Of a stretch of DNA of 64,000 bases, positions 52,690-63,251 are shown in pieces. Origin of the DNA: Apiospora phragmitis. Its lineage: Eukaryota; Ascomycota; Sordariomycetes; Amphisphaeriales; Apiosporaceae. A program made the translations under genes and the position numbers. The notes beneath the pieces were generated by a model. That model was not told where the DNA came from. It worked only from the letters and a program-made list of their open reading frames with translations, and did not search any database. How positions within the stretch are numbered: position 1 is the first letter of the stretch; every line of letters begins with the position of its first letter. The stretch is taken from NCBI GenBank assembly GCA_038363925.1, contig JAQQWL010000007.1, positions 434,001 through 498,000 of the forward strand. Direction: 5' to 3'.

Positions 52690-53025
52690 TGCTCGTATAG
52701 TTTAGTATTACCACTATATTAAAAAGAATTTTACGGCTAAGTTCGAAAGAGGCCTTGCCACGCTTTTTTAAAACGTTACCCGCGTAGCTATACTAGACTA
52801 ATACGAAACAGCCCTAAAGAAAGTCCGATAATAAAAATAAGAAGCTGCCACCTACCTTCGGGCGATCGAGCCAGCTTTTTAAGTCGAAGCCTTCTACTAT
52901 TGAAAACACACAATCCGTACTGCTACAGACTGCGGTCGGCACTCGCAGGGTCAGCCCCTTATTGGGCTGCCTGCACGCGGCCTTCTTTCTAGGGGGAAAA
53001 CATCGTGGGAGTGACGAAACGGACG
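52690..53025 (+). pseudogene. Open frame crossing into un-RIPped MULE cargo
   Basis: A plus-strand frame without stops runs for about 68 codons to a TAA at about 53023-53025 and reads through TFGRSSQLFKSKPS, SVLLQTAVGTRRVSPLLG and HRGSDETDV. It has no clear Met start. It spans the border from RIPped to intact sequence. Two other frames are also partly open, so coding status is uncertain. No family is recognised. Confidence 0.25.
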
Positions 53026-53180
53026 TCTAAGTGTATATTGAAGAGTTCATGTTTTTCATCAATCTGTCGTACATCGAAACGCATCGCGAAATTGATGTTA
53101 TACCCCTCTATGTCACATGACTAACTGTCCGTGCCTCAGGCCGCGATTTCCTAGCCCTGCTACACTATACGAAACGTTAC
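52880..53180. other. Un-RIPped island inside the MULE
   Basis: About 300 bases have balanced composition and ordinary CpA and TpG content (for example gaaaacacacaatccg and ctgcctgcacgcggcc), between stretches where these are almost gone. No tRNA or 5S rRNA pattern was found in it. It is not repeated elsewhere in the window. It looks like captured or single-copy DNA that was not a RIP target. Confidence 0.75.
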
Positions 53181-53291
53181 GAGCATAATATTAATAATTT
53201 AATTAAGTCTTAAAATAATGTTTTTAAAATAAATTAAGAGCTCTTAATCCTCGAGCTTTTAAACTCGCTTTAATATAAAGTTATAAAAAAA

Positions 53292-53317
53292 AGAGCCTTA
53301 CGAAAGTAAGCAGCTCT
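53292..53317 (+). repeat. Small stem-loop in the MULE
   Basis: agagccttac, a gaaa loop and gtaagcagctct can pair as a hairpin with one small bulge. It lacks a following T-run and any neighbouring gene, so no terminator role can be claimed. Confidence 0.4.
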
Positions 53318-53689
53318 CTAAGCGATAGATATTACTAGATTAACTACTACTTTTATTAAAAAAGCTCTTCGAGAAGCTAAGTAATTAGCTTTAAATAATA
53401 GAGTACAACTCTCCTCACTTATAAAAGCTAAAATAATTCATATTATTAAGAACGTCTTCCTTATAAGCCTCTCTATTAAAGAGTATTTATATCGACACTT
53501 TTAATAGAATAGAATCCATTGTAGCTATGCTATTTTAGCTATCTAAATAGTTAAAAGCTCTTTAATATCGTATATCTCGTCGCATCTCTTTAATAATATA
53601 GGCTACTATATATATTAATTTAATATTATTAATTAATATTATCGAGTTAAAACCTTTACTTAACGTTACTTACCTTCTATTAATTACGA

Positions 53690-53960
53690 GGGCCCCACGC
53701 GGGAAGCCTCTAAAAGAAAAGCTTCGAAAAGGGTAACGCCGTTTCGAAGGAGTAGCTTTAATAGGCCGCTGTTCGACCTGTGAAGAGAATAGCCATAATA
53801 AGCGGAAATGCAGGAGACCACACAAATAGTTTTAAATTTAAGGCTTATCGGACTTCGGAGCGTGCTTTAATAGGCGGTATAAGTAAAAAGGGAAGGCGGT
53901 ATAGTTATTAGAAACTAATAGGGTAAATAAATCTTTCGAGGGGTGTTGCAGGGTATTTAA
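53690..53960. other. Second weakly RIPped segment of the MULE
   Basis: From cgagggccccacgcggg to the right inverted repeat the sequence again contains many CpA and TpG sites (ctgtgaagag, atgcaggagaccacacaaa). There is no convincing open frame. Together with the 52880 island it suggests that only part of this MULE was duplicated elsewhere in the genome when RIP acted. Confidence 0.55.
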
Positions 53961-54117
53961 ATCCTTAGCTCTTTAATAAACTTAATATATTTTTAAATTA
54001 TATACTAAACTTAAGTCTTAAATTTTAAAGCTAGTACTTTATATTAAAAAGAGTATAGAAACACTTTTATCGGCGTATTAAGTAATACTTTATCGAGAAA
54101 AAGAAAGGTAGTAAAGA

Positions 54118-55422
54118 CGACGACTACGTTAATAAGTATTAAGTTAAGCGCTTTATTAATTAAAACTAAAACTTAAAAACTTAAATAAACCGTTAATTTA
54201 ATTACTAGAGGGCTTTTTATAAAGGTTTAAATATTATTTTTAATTAGTTTATATTAATTATAAATATAAAAGCTAAATATAATATTTAAATAAAGATATA
54301 TAAAAATTAAACGAGACTAGCTTTATAATAAATAAAATCGAGTTAATACTCGTTATAAGACGTACTAATTAATATAAAAAAGCGAAATTAATTTAGCTTA
54401 ATAATTAAGAAATTTTAATAGCTATTAAATATATTAATTTATAAGGCTAATATATTTCACCGTTTTTAATTATTTAAAGCTAATATTATTTCGTAAATTA
54501 ATTACTCGAATATAATTTATTAAGTAATTAAAGTAATTAAATCGACTTTTAATAGCTAAATTAATAATAAAACGTGCTTAAACTAAATTTAATACTTTTA
54601 ATAAATATATTAAAACACGAGTAAAAAGCTTTTATTACCTCTTCATTTTAAACGGTTATAAAAGTTATAATTTAATTAAATTTAGAAGATATTATAAAAA
54701 TAACGATATTATTACGCTTAATATCCCTCCTCACTTGTTTTACTTATATAAAATTTTAAATATAGCACTTTATTCGCTATTAAAGCGTATATATTTAAAA
54801 GAAATTAAGCTATTTATTAAAGCGTTAATAAATTATATTACGAAGTTAAAGTTTACTATTACCTTTAAAGCTACGTATTTTATTATCTTTATAAAAAATA
54901 ATATTAAATTTAAATTTAATATATTTAATTTAATACCTTATTATTTAATAAAGGTAATTAATAAGCTAAATATACGTTCTTAAACGCTTATATTTAACTT
55001 ATTATATTTAAAAGTAATTAATACTTAAAGCTTTTAAACGTTATTAAATTTTTAATAAATAATTAAACATTTTACTTTTATTAAAAATAAGGTTTTTATT
55101 TATAAAAGAAACTTTTTAATATTAATTTTAAATATTATAAATTAAATAATAAAAGGTATAAACGCTATAGCGTAGTTAATAACCTTTATACGCATAAAGA
55201 ATTTATACTTTATAAGCGGTTAATTTAGCCTCTTTTAAATGCCGAAGAGCTAAGAAATCGCGAGTTTAGTTTAAAAGAGCCCTTACTATTAAAGAATCTC
55301 AAGAGCTATAAGACGAGAAGGTAGAAAAGAAGCGTCCAGCGACTAATAAAGGCGAAACTAGGGGTTCGTCGAAGCGGAGGGCGACCGGTAGAAGGCGCTG
55401 CGGTGTTTGTAACGAGACATGG
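54118..55422 (+). mobile_element. Pogo-B transposon fragment lacking both ends
   Basis: This fragment starts inside the DNA-binding region (ttaataagtattaagttaag, matching 56006) and runs through the DDE domain to the C-terminal tail, ending at about gtttgtaacgagacatgg where the zinc-knuckle coding starts (RRCGVCNET in the plus strand). After this the sequence no longer matches any pogo-B copy. The last 120 bases are barely RIPped while the first kilobase is strongly RIPped. Confidence 0.75.
54735..54983 (+). pseudogene. Transposase remnant, C-terminal part of pogo-B DDE domain
   Basis: An 82-codon open stretch in the true frame. LNIALYSLLKRIYLKEIKLF corresponds to LDIVFYSPLKLVYSKEIELF in the better copy at 9109-10974, with the third catalytic Asp changed to Asn. 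It continues through KATYFIIFIKNNIKFKFN to NKLNIRS. It is not a separate gene. Confidence 0.75.
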
Positions 55423-55545
55423 CCCTGCGAAGGTCGAGCCGGGCACCGTCGGGTCCGTCTCGAGGATGCTTAGATCCGACTCCTGCCAGCGCACCTAGAT
55501 CGCGTAGACCATATTCCGCGTCGTGCGCGTGAATACGATTAATAT
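55423..55545. other. GC-rich un-RIPped segment of unknown origin
   Basis: About 120 bases (from ccctgcgaaggtcgagccgg to cgtgcgcgtgaatacg) are clearly GC-rich and rich in CpG, CpA and TpG, in contrast to everything around them. They replace the normal 3' end of a pogo-B element. There is no recognisable gene; a minus-strand open frame overlapping this part is not in the transposase frame. Confidence 0.7.
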
Positions 55546-55600
55546 TATATTATTCTACTCCGGTATTTTTTTATAAGCCTTTTATATTTAAATTAAGTAT

Positions 55601-57398
55601 TAACGTGGTTTATTATTAAATCGAATATATTACTAAGTCGGCCACTCTTTTTTTCGATTTATATAATTAAACTTTAATACGTAAGATCTCTATAATTATA
55701 ATATCGATTTAATTAAAAAAAGATCGTATCGGTTTAATAATTTAAGCGACGCGAGAAGGTCCGAATCTAATTGATTAAAAAGCTGCTACAAAAGTGTACG
55801 ACGTCCCCCGAGCTACTTTAGGCGACCGACTCCGCGGTACCGAACCTCGACGCGAAATCTGATATTTGTAATATAAATTAGATTTAATTAAAAAAAACGT
55901 GCTTCGTAGTTATATAATTAATTTAAATATATAAAAAATATCTTAATATTAATATTATAAGAGATACAGTTAAGTTTTTTTTAAAGTCGCGCGGCGGCGA
56001 CTAAGTTAATAAGTATTAAGTTAAACGCTTTATTAATTATAACCTAGACTTAAAGACTCGAATAAACCGTCGATACGATTATTAGAGAGTTTTTTATAAA
56101 GATATAAGTATTATTTCTAGCTAGCTCGCGCTAATTACGAATATTAAAAAAATATATATATAATTTTAATAAAACTAGCTTTATAATAAGCATAATCGAG
56201 TTAATACTCGTTATAATACGCGCCGATTATTATAAAAAAGCGAAATCGGTTTAACTTAATAATCGAGAATAATTAACGGCTATAAAATATATTAATCTAT
56301 AAAACTAATATATTCCGCTGTTTTTAATCGTTTAAAATTAATATATTCCGCTGTTTTTAATCGTTTAAAATGAATATTACTTTATGAATTAATTTCGTAA
56401 ATATAATATATTAAACGATTAAACTAATAATGAAACGTGTTTAAATTAGATTTAATACTTTAATAAATATATTAAAGCGCGGATAAAAGGCCTTTATCGC
56501 TTTTTAATTTTAAACGGTTATAAAAGCTATATTTCGGCCGAATTTAATAAATATTATAAAAATAACGGCATTATTATATTTAGTATATCTATTTACTTTT
56601 TTTTACTTGTTTTAGCTTTTAAATATAGAACTTTATTTATTATTAAAACATTTATAAATTATATTATAAAGTTAAAGTTTTTTATCGTTTTTAAAGCCGC
56701 GTATTTTATTATTTCTATAAAAAATAATATTAAATCTAGATTTAACGTATTTAGTTTAATATTTTATTATTTAAACGAAACAATTAATAAATTATATATA
56801 TATTTTTAAACGTTTATATTTAACTTGTCGCGTTCGAGAACAGTTAATATTTTTAACTATTAAATGTTATTTAACTTTTAATAAACGATAAAACACTTTA
56901 TTTTTATTTAAAATAAAGTTTTTATTTATTAAAAAAGCTTTTTAATATTAATTTTAAATATTATAGATTAAATAACGAAAAATATATATATAATAATATA
57001 TAAAATAATTCTCATAAAAAATTAAATACGTATTTTATAAAAAGTTAATTCAATACTTTTTAAACGTTAAAAAATTAAAAAATCGCGCGTTTAATTTAGA
57101 GGAGCCCTTATTATATAGAAATCTCAAGAGTTAGAGGACGAGAAAGTAAAAAGGAAACGTTTAATAATTAATAAATACGGAACGGGGGGTCCGTTAAAGC
57201 GGAGGGCGACCGATAGAAGGCGCTATAGTATTTACGGCGAGATAGGTTATAATACGCGAATATATAAAAAGGATATAAAATTAAGTAGCGAATCGAATAA
57301 AGAGTAATTTTAATTAATTTAAAGCGTTAAGGTTAATTAATTAATATAGAAGTGGTGAAATGTGAAAAAAATAGCCGACTTAATAATAAACCACGTTA
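55601..57398 (+). mobile_element. Pogo-B transposon, complete
   Basis: The left inverted repeat (taacgtggtttattattaaa, then a second subrepeat ending taagtcggcca) and the right one (tagccgacttaataataaac, ending cgtta at 57398) bound a 1798-bp element. The plus-strand transposase is collinear with the copy at 9109: DNA-binding region near 55985-56000 (gcgcggcggcga), first catalytic motif near 56165, NGW region, second motif near 56520, and C-terminal tail near 57180-57270 with ggagggcgaccgatagaagg. It is RIPped to stops throughout. Confidence 0.85.
56306..56371. repeat. Two tandem 33-bp units in pogo-B
   Basis: Two identical 33-bp units, each starting taatatattccgctg, follow each other in the transposase gene. 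Other copies have one. Since 33 is a multiple of three, the duplication keeps the reading frame. The two units being identical within a strongly RIPped element suggests the duplication came after most of the RIP. Confidence 0.85.
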
Positions 57399-57429
57399 TA
57401 TAATTTATATATATAGAATATTTTTATAT

Positions 57430-58555
57430 AATTATAATTAAAGTTTATTTAACTTATTATAGAAATTAATAATAATTTATATTTTCGCTTATATATATAT
57501 ATAGTTTAAAAAAGTAAATATATAATTATTAATATTAAAGTTAATTATAAAATAATCCCTTATTACATAATTTATTAATAAATTAATTTAATTTAAAATA
57601 TTTAATAAATATTCGTTCTTTTAAAATTATTATTTAACCGTTTTTATAAGACCGATATAATAATCGCGTAGTAATAAAAATAAGTTCTTTTAATAATAAT
57701 TCTCTTAAATACTTAAATTATTTCTTTACGACTTGTTTTTTTAAGTAATAATCTTAATTATATTTTTTAATTTATTATTATATTTAATTTAATTATTAAA
57801 TCTCGTTATTATAATATTATAATAATTTAAGTTTTAAGTTTTTTAAAGAATTATTATTTATTTATTAAATATATAATATAATTATTATAAAATATATTAA
57901 ACGTATTAATACTATTACTTTTAATAATTATTAAAGTTATTTTCTTTTTAATAACGTTAATTTATTATTTATTAAGAATTTATTAAAATACTTTTTAAAA
58001 CCTCGGCATTTTTTAATATAATATACCTTTTTTAGTAATTTTAATAAATAATTCTTTCTTTTTTATTACTTTAATTATCTTCGTCGCGTTATATAACGTT
58101 TAAGTTTATAATCTCGTTATAAACTTTATAAAAGGGTTTTTTATTATTATTAAATAAGTTTATTAATATGAATTTAAAGTTTATTTAATTTAAATATATA
58201 ATAAACTTACTTTTTAAATCGTTATTTATATAAATAAGTATCGATTTTAATAATTTATTTAATATAAATATTAAACTCGTTTAACTTATTTCTTTAAATA
58301 ACTTTATTATTTACGTCGTTATATAACCCTATGTAAAAAAGGGTTATTAAACCGTCGTCGTCGCTTTGTTTTATTTTAAAAATAATTTACTTAAACTTAG
58401 CGGCATATTAAAAGGCGGATACTTTTTATCGAAGCTATATAAGTATCCGCTCTACGGTTCGATTCTTATCGAGAGTTTTAAAAATAGTTTTTAATTTTTG
58501 CTTAAACTCCGAGTATCGTCGGAAACTTTTAATCGCTCTCGTCGAGATAATCGAA
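57430..58555 (-). mobile_element. Gypsy gag fragment
   Basis: Parts of this stretch align with the minus-strand gag region of the complete Gypsy. For example, atcgttatttatataaataa and cgattttaataatttattta near 58220-58260 resemble 47905-47945. The segment 58330-58550 is less AT-rich (cggcatattaaaaggcggat) and does not align clearly. It is bounded on the right by a plus-sense LTR. Confidence 0.45.
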
Positions 58556-59225
58556 TATTACGACTTAACTTAACGACACGGCTAGTATCTACTTTTAAAA
58601 TAAGACTACGATAATTTAAAGCGTTTATAAAATATTAAGTATAATTTAAACTCGCTAATAAATATATATAGACTTATTTATAATAATAACTTTATTTATA
58701 ATAATGAAATTTATTATATTATTAATTAATTATTAAAGCTAATAAAATAATAATAAGTAACGTTTAATATAAATACTTTAAAATAATACCTTCATAATAA
58801 AATAAAGTAAATAATATAAAAAAGGTAGTATATAAGTATTAATTAAAATAAAGAGAAGTTATGTAGCGAATCTCGAGATCTCGACGAAATTTAAAAATCC
58901 GGCTCGACGAGATCTTTAAATTAGTAAAGGAAAAACCAAATATATTATAATAAACGTTTTTTATATATTTTATATAAATATTTTCTATTTTTATAAATAA
59001 TTTAAATATTAATTTAACTTATTATTATAATAACTAGCCTTAACGAAGTTAATATATAAATATTTTTACTTAACCACTTTTATTATTATGTTAAAAACTA
59101 AAATACTATTACTTATTATATTATTAGAGCTTTTTTTTATCGAAGGTTTAATACTTTTTTATATTATTAATATAAGTTTATATACGTTTTATTAAGTTTT
59201 ATTTAAAATAATAATCCTCGTTATA
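58556..59225 (+). repeat. Gypsy LTR
   Basis: The LTR starts tattacgacttaacttaacg, like the LTR at 41364, and ends near cctcgttata at 59225. It has the usual LTR landmarks in between (tatattttatataaatattt near 58965, attaatataagtttatatac near 59170). It is probably a solo LTR, because the left neighbour is a gag fragment in the opposite orientation and the right neighbour is a pogo element. Confidence 0.7.
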
Positions 59226-59239
59226 TTAAAATAATTTTA

Positions 59240-61158
59240 TTTAATAAGTTTAAATTATATAAAAGCATCTTTTTTAAAGAACCCGGTAATATAAAAACCT
59301 TTATTTATTAATAATAATATTAATATAAAACTATTAATAAGCCTTTACTTAAATTAAAATCGCTTAAACGTCACTTTTATAGCTATTATATAATTAAGGT
59401 AATAAGAGCTTAAAACCGCTATTTTAAGATATTAAAACTATTATAACTTATTTAATAAATTAAGTATTTTCCTCGTGAACTTATTTTAATTAAAACCTTG
59501 AAGCCACGAATTATATTAAAAATATCGGGTTTTTAATAAAATTCGTTAAATTACTATTAATTATTTAAAATATTATATTATTTTATAAGGTTAGAAATCT
59601 TTCTAATTTTAAAGAGGAATTAATTATTCGATATATTATTAATTTAAATACGCCATGGTTTTTTCCCCGGTTAAGTAGTATAAAAGATATAGCGAATCGA
59701 TTATTTAGTTTACGCGACGCGAGACGCGTCGGCGTTAATTAAGCCTCTAACTTCGTACGATAATAACTAGACCTCTAGACGCGTTTTAACCGAAGAATCG
59801 ATTATTAAAGAGTCTTTTATAAAGATCTTAACGCGTATTACGGGTAGTTTATTTTCGTACGGAATATAATTAATAAATATAAAATATAAAAGGAAGATAT
59901 ATATAACTTCGACGAGACCGGGTTTTTTATAGGTTAAATCTCTTTTAAAATAGTCGTAACTACCTCCTATCGACGCGGAAGGCCTAAGGTAATATAATAA
60001 GGGAACCGGGAACAGGTTATAATTATTCAGGGCGTCGGATTAAACGGTTACGCTATCCCTCCGTATATTATCTTTACCGGGAAAACGTATTTCTCTTTTT
60101 AGTATAAGAATAGCCTATTATTAAAGAATTAAGTGATCGTAATTACTAAAAATAGCTGAATTACGAATAAAAAAGGCGAGGACTAGATTCGACACTTCAA
60201 TTAATATACTAGGTTTTATACGAAGGGTCGTTATCGCCACTTAGTCTTAAACAGCTACGAAAGCTATCACTCGATAGCTTTTAAGCTTTATTATAAAGAG
60301 AACTTAATTATTATACTCTATATACCTTCTTATTTATCGTATAAGCTTTAACCTTTTAATATTAGCTGTTTTTATATATTAAAAAAGGCGTACGAGAAAG
60401 AAATTAAAGGTTTTATATAGGCGTATATTACCCATATCTTAAAGGAGGACTTCTTAACAGCGTTTTTAAAAGCGTTCTAGGCGACTTTTACCGTTTCGAA
60501 TATATAAAGAGGCTTTTAAAGAATGAGACTCGTTTCGTATAATTCGGAATATATTATTTTATAATTAAATATAAAGCTATATATTTTAATACTTCCGGGG
60601 ACGTTTTCCGGCTTACTTATCTTTTAAGAATTAAAAACTTTAATTAACTTGACTAAGGCTTAATTTTATACTTAATATATTCGAAACTATATTATATAAT
60701 ATTAAAATAGCTTTCCGACGTTTATTTTAATTAGCCTTAACTAGATCGTAAAGGTTATAACGTAAGTTATATACTGAGTTACTCTTTTAGAAGGTAATAA
60801 CGCGATATTTCGAAAAGTAAATAAAATGCTTAGCCGGCGCCGCCGTATGAAAAAGAAATGGCTACAAGATGGAGGATCACTTCGTATATAAGCTAAAAAA
60901 GACCTATAATTTTAAAAAGACGTTAATAGATAGTTATAAAACGAATCGCGTCGAAGGAGTAGTTATACGAGGACGTTTAGGACACGCTTATAGCGTTATA
61001 AAATCTGCGGAGAGCCCGGGTATAATATACGTCCTTATTAAAATAATATATTTAATTAATTATAAGGGTTATAATTAAGTTAATTTATAATTTATAAAGT
61101 TTAATAATAAAAAGTGCGCAGCTCGCTTATATGCGTAGCTCGCTTATAAGGTACGTTA
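59240..61158 (+). mobile_element. Pogo-A3 transposon, left end eroded
   Basis: The right inverted repeat (61113-61158) has two copies of a gc-agctcgcttata subrepeat and ends gtacgtta. It has the same design as pogo-A1 (gacattcgcttgta) but a different core, so this is a separate subfamily. The plus-strand transposase shows the DNA-binding and catalytic regions (about 59690-59930), the NGW region (about 60140) and a zinc knuckle readable as Y-KIC-GEPGYNIRP-Y near 60998-61040. The left inverted repeat is not recognisable next to the LTR. Confidence 0.75.
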
Positions 61159-61224
61159 GTTATTAATATATTTAAATATAACGTACTTTATTCCTTCTTT
61201 TATTCCTCTACCACATAACATGGT

Positions 61225-61459
61225 CGGCACTTAAAAAAAACCGTCTGGCAATTAATAAAGGCGAAATAAGAGGTTTATTAAAGCGGAGGGCGACTAATAA
61301 AAGACGTTATAATATTTATAGCGAAATAGATTATAATACGCGAATATATAAAAAAGGTATAAAGTTAAGTAACGAATTAAATAAGGAGTACTTTTAATTA
61401 ATTTATATAAAAATAATAAAATATAAGAATAATAGCCGATTTAATATTAAATTATATTA
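61225..61459 (+). mobile_element. Pogo-B 3' tail
   Basis: Only the C-terminal tail of the transposase (taaagcggagggcgactaat near 61279) and the right inverted repeat (agccgatttaatattaaatt) are present. The 5' part is absent. It starts right after a short, less RIPped stretch (ataacatggtcggcacttaa near 61216). Confidence 0.65.
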
Positions 61460-63251
61460 TTAATTATTATAATATATTATTATAATAGTTTAATAATTAT
61501 TTTTAACGCTTATTAAAATATTTACGTTTAGAAATTAAACTTTATTTATTATAAGCTTAGTTTTTTATTAACTTATTATTTATTAAATAAAGCTATTTAA
61601 GTTACTAAATATACTTAATAAAAAGATTTAATAAAATAAGAAACGTAATAATATTATAAAATAATTATTATAATAAGTAAATAAAAGAAAATAATATTAA
61701 TATATTAAATGTTTTTTTTAATTAGTAAATTATATTAATCGTTATTTAAAGTTATTTTATAATAGCATTAATTAAGACTAAACTTAATAAAGGTGATTTT
61801 AAAGTTATATATATTAATATTAAATTTATATCGCTTTATATAATATTATAAAAAGGGTTTTTAATATATTAATATATAAAGATTTATTACTATAATTATT
61901 AATAAAAAATTAAAGAAGGTTATTTTATAAGTATGTAATATTTTAATTAAGCGATTTTATAATATTTAAATATTAAAAAACCTTTTAAATTAAAATAATA
62001 ACTTATTAAAACTATAAATTAAATACTTCTTAAAAGTAATTAATTATAAAATAACTTTTTAATTAATAATTATAATAATATAATAAAAGAGTTTATTATT
62101 TATTATATATATAAATAGAAAAGCTACCTTTAAAAAGCTTTTTAATAAGTTTTTCGAGGTTTTTTTTAACGGCATTTTTAAAGGCTTTTAAAAGAGAGGC
62201 TTGTTTTTTACCGTTAATCGAGTAAAGCGTTTTAAAAAACCTGTTTAAAAATATATATATAATATCGAGTTTAATTCGTTAAGACGTTTATACTACTTTT
62301 AAACTAATAAAAAGTTTAAACCTTTTTTAATTAAAATTAATTAAAATTTAAACCTTTTTAAAATGCTTTAGATTTAAGATAATAATAAAAATATTAAATG
62401 ATTTAATAAATTTCATAAACGTATATTAATAAAATAATGTATTTCATTTATTATAAATACATTTTAAAATCCATTTTTTAATAAAATTAAGAAATACTAG
62501 CCGTTCTAATTTACTTTAAGCTTTAATATTTAAAAACGAGAACTTTTTTAAACTAAATAAATTAATAATATAATATTTTTTTATAAATTATATTTTTCTA
62601 TTTATTAATTTTATTAAAAAAATGGATTTTAAAAATAATTATATTAAAAGAGGCTTAAATAATAATTAACTTTATAAGTTTTTTAAATATATATTAAACT
62701 TATTTATAAAGTTTTCGATTTAATATTTTAAAACTTTTAAAAGTTTATTAAACTACGGCCGAGATTATTATAACTTTAACCACTTTAAAAGTTAATATTA
62801 TTATTATAATAATCCTCGTTTAATAAATTTTAAAATAAATTTTAAAATAAGTATCGCTAATAAAAAATATAACATAATTTATTTTATAACGTTTATTATT
62901 ATTAATATTAAAACTATTATAAATATAAGGCTTTAAAAAATAAAAAATAATTATTATATATATAGCTTAAGCTTTTTATATAATTACTAATATTAAAGCT
63001 TTAACGGTTATTTTAATAAGCTTATTAGTTTTTTTTATAATAACGTTTACATATTTTAAGATTTAATAAATATTAATAAAATACTTTTTTATTATAAAAT
63101 AATTAAATATATCGAAATCTATTTTAATAATTATTAATTAAATTAGTGTTATTATAAAGCGAAGAAAGTATTAATAATTTAATTATTAATAAAAATGTTA
63201 ATTCGAATAAATTAATAGTTTTAAAGTTATGAAAAATAACTTAAAAATATA
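61460..63251. other. Unclassified AT-rich relic
   Basis: Nearly 1.8 kb could not be matched to any element in the window. It contains some former coding-like stretches (for example around 62130-62300, with tcgaggttttttttaacggc and ttaccgttaatcgag) but no followable protein. A foldback structure at 62461-62635 is described separately. Confidence 0.4.
62461..62635. repeat. Foldback (MITE-like) structure
   Basis: Two arms of about 36 bases (62461-62497 and 62599-62635) are inverted copies with one single-base indel and one mismatch, sharing ttttaaaatccatttttt. They enclose about 100 bases of AT-rich DNA. Size and symmetry fit a small MITE-like element or a hairpin-forming relic. A flanking target duplication was not obvious. 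Confidence 0.55.

Larger units (their letters stand above)
51806..53971. mobile_element. Mutator-like element, non-autonomous, 9-bp duplication
   Basis: The element is flanked by perfect 9-bp direct repeats TTTAATAAA (51797-51805 and 53972-53980). Its ends are inverted repeats of about 50 bp: both start gag, share the 16-mer atttaaataccctgca exactly and, after a variable 10 bp, share aaagatttatttac. A 9-bp duplication with long inverted repeats beginning with G points to the Mutator superfamily. hAT elements make 8-bp duplications and have short ends. At 2.17 kb it is too short for a typical autonomous MULE, and I see no transposase core. The inside is a mosaic of RIPped and nearly intact DNA. 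Confidence 0.8.
41364..54118 (+). mobile_element. Plus-strand Gypsy, LTR split by a second Gypsy and gag-pol by a MULE
   Basis: The 5' LTR begins at 41364 (tattacgacttagctta), runs to 41788, and continues after the inserted element from 49474 to about 49696. Leader and gag follow at 49697-51796. A Mutator-like element interrupts at 51806-53971, and the same region resumes at 53981, where tagtactttatattaaaaag matches 25857 and 31071. It ends at about 54118, where pogo-B sequence takes over, so RT, integrase and 3' LTR are missing. Rejoining the LTR halves gives sequence collinear with the intact LTR at 5110-5170. Confidence 0.85.

Noticed and set aside
52880..53180. Possible tRNA or 5S rRNA in the un-RIPped island
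   Set aside because: No cloverleaf, A/B box spacing or 5S core sequence could be found.
55306..55494. 62-codon open frame on the minus strand
   Set aside because: It runs opposite the pogo-B C-terminal tail and into the GC-rich segment. GC-rich un-RIPped sequence easily gives chance open frames.
60869..61078. 69-codon open frame in pogo-A3
   Set aside because: Right strand but wrong frame: the zinc-knuckle tail of the transposase lies in another frame, with RIP-type stops.
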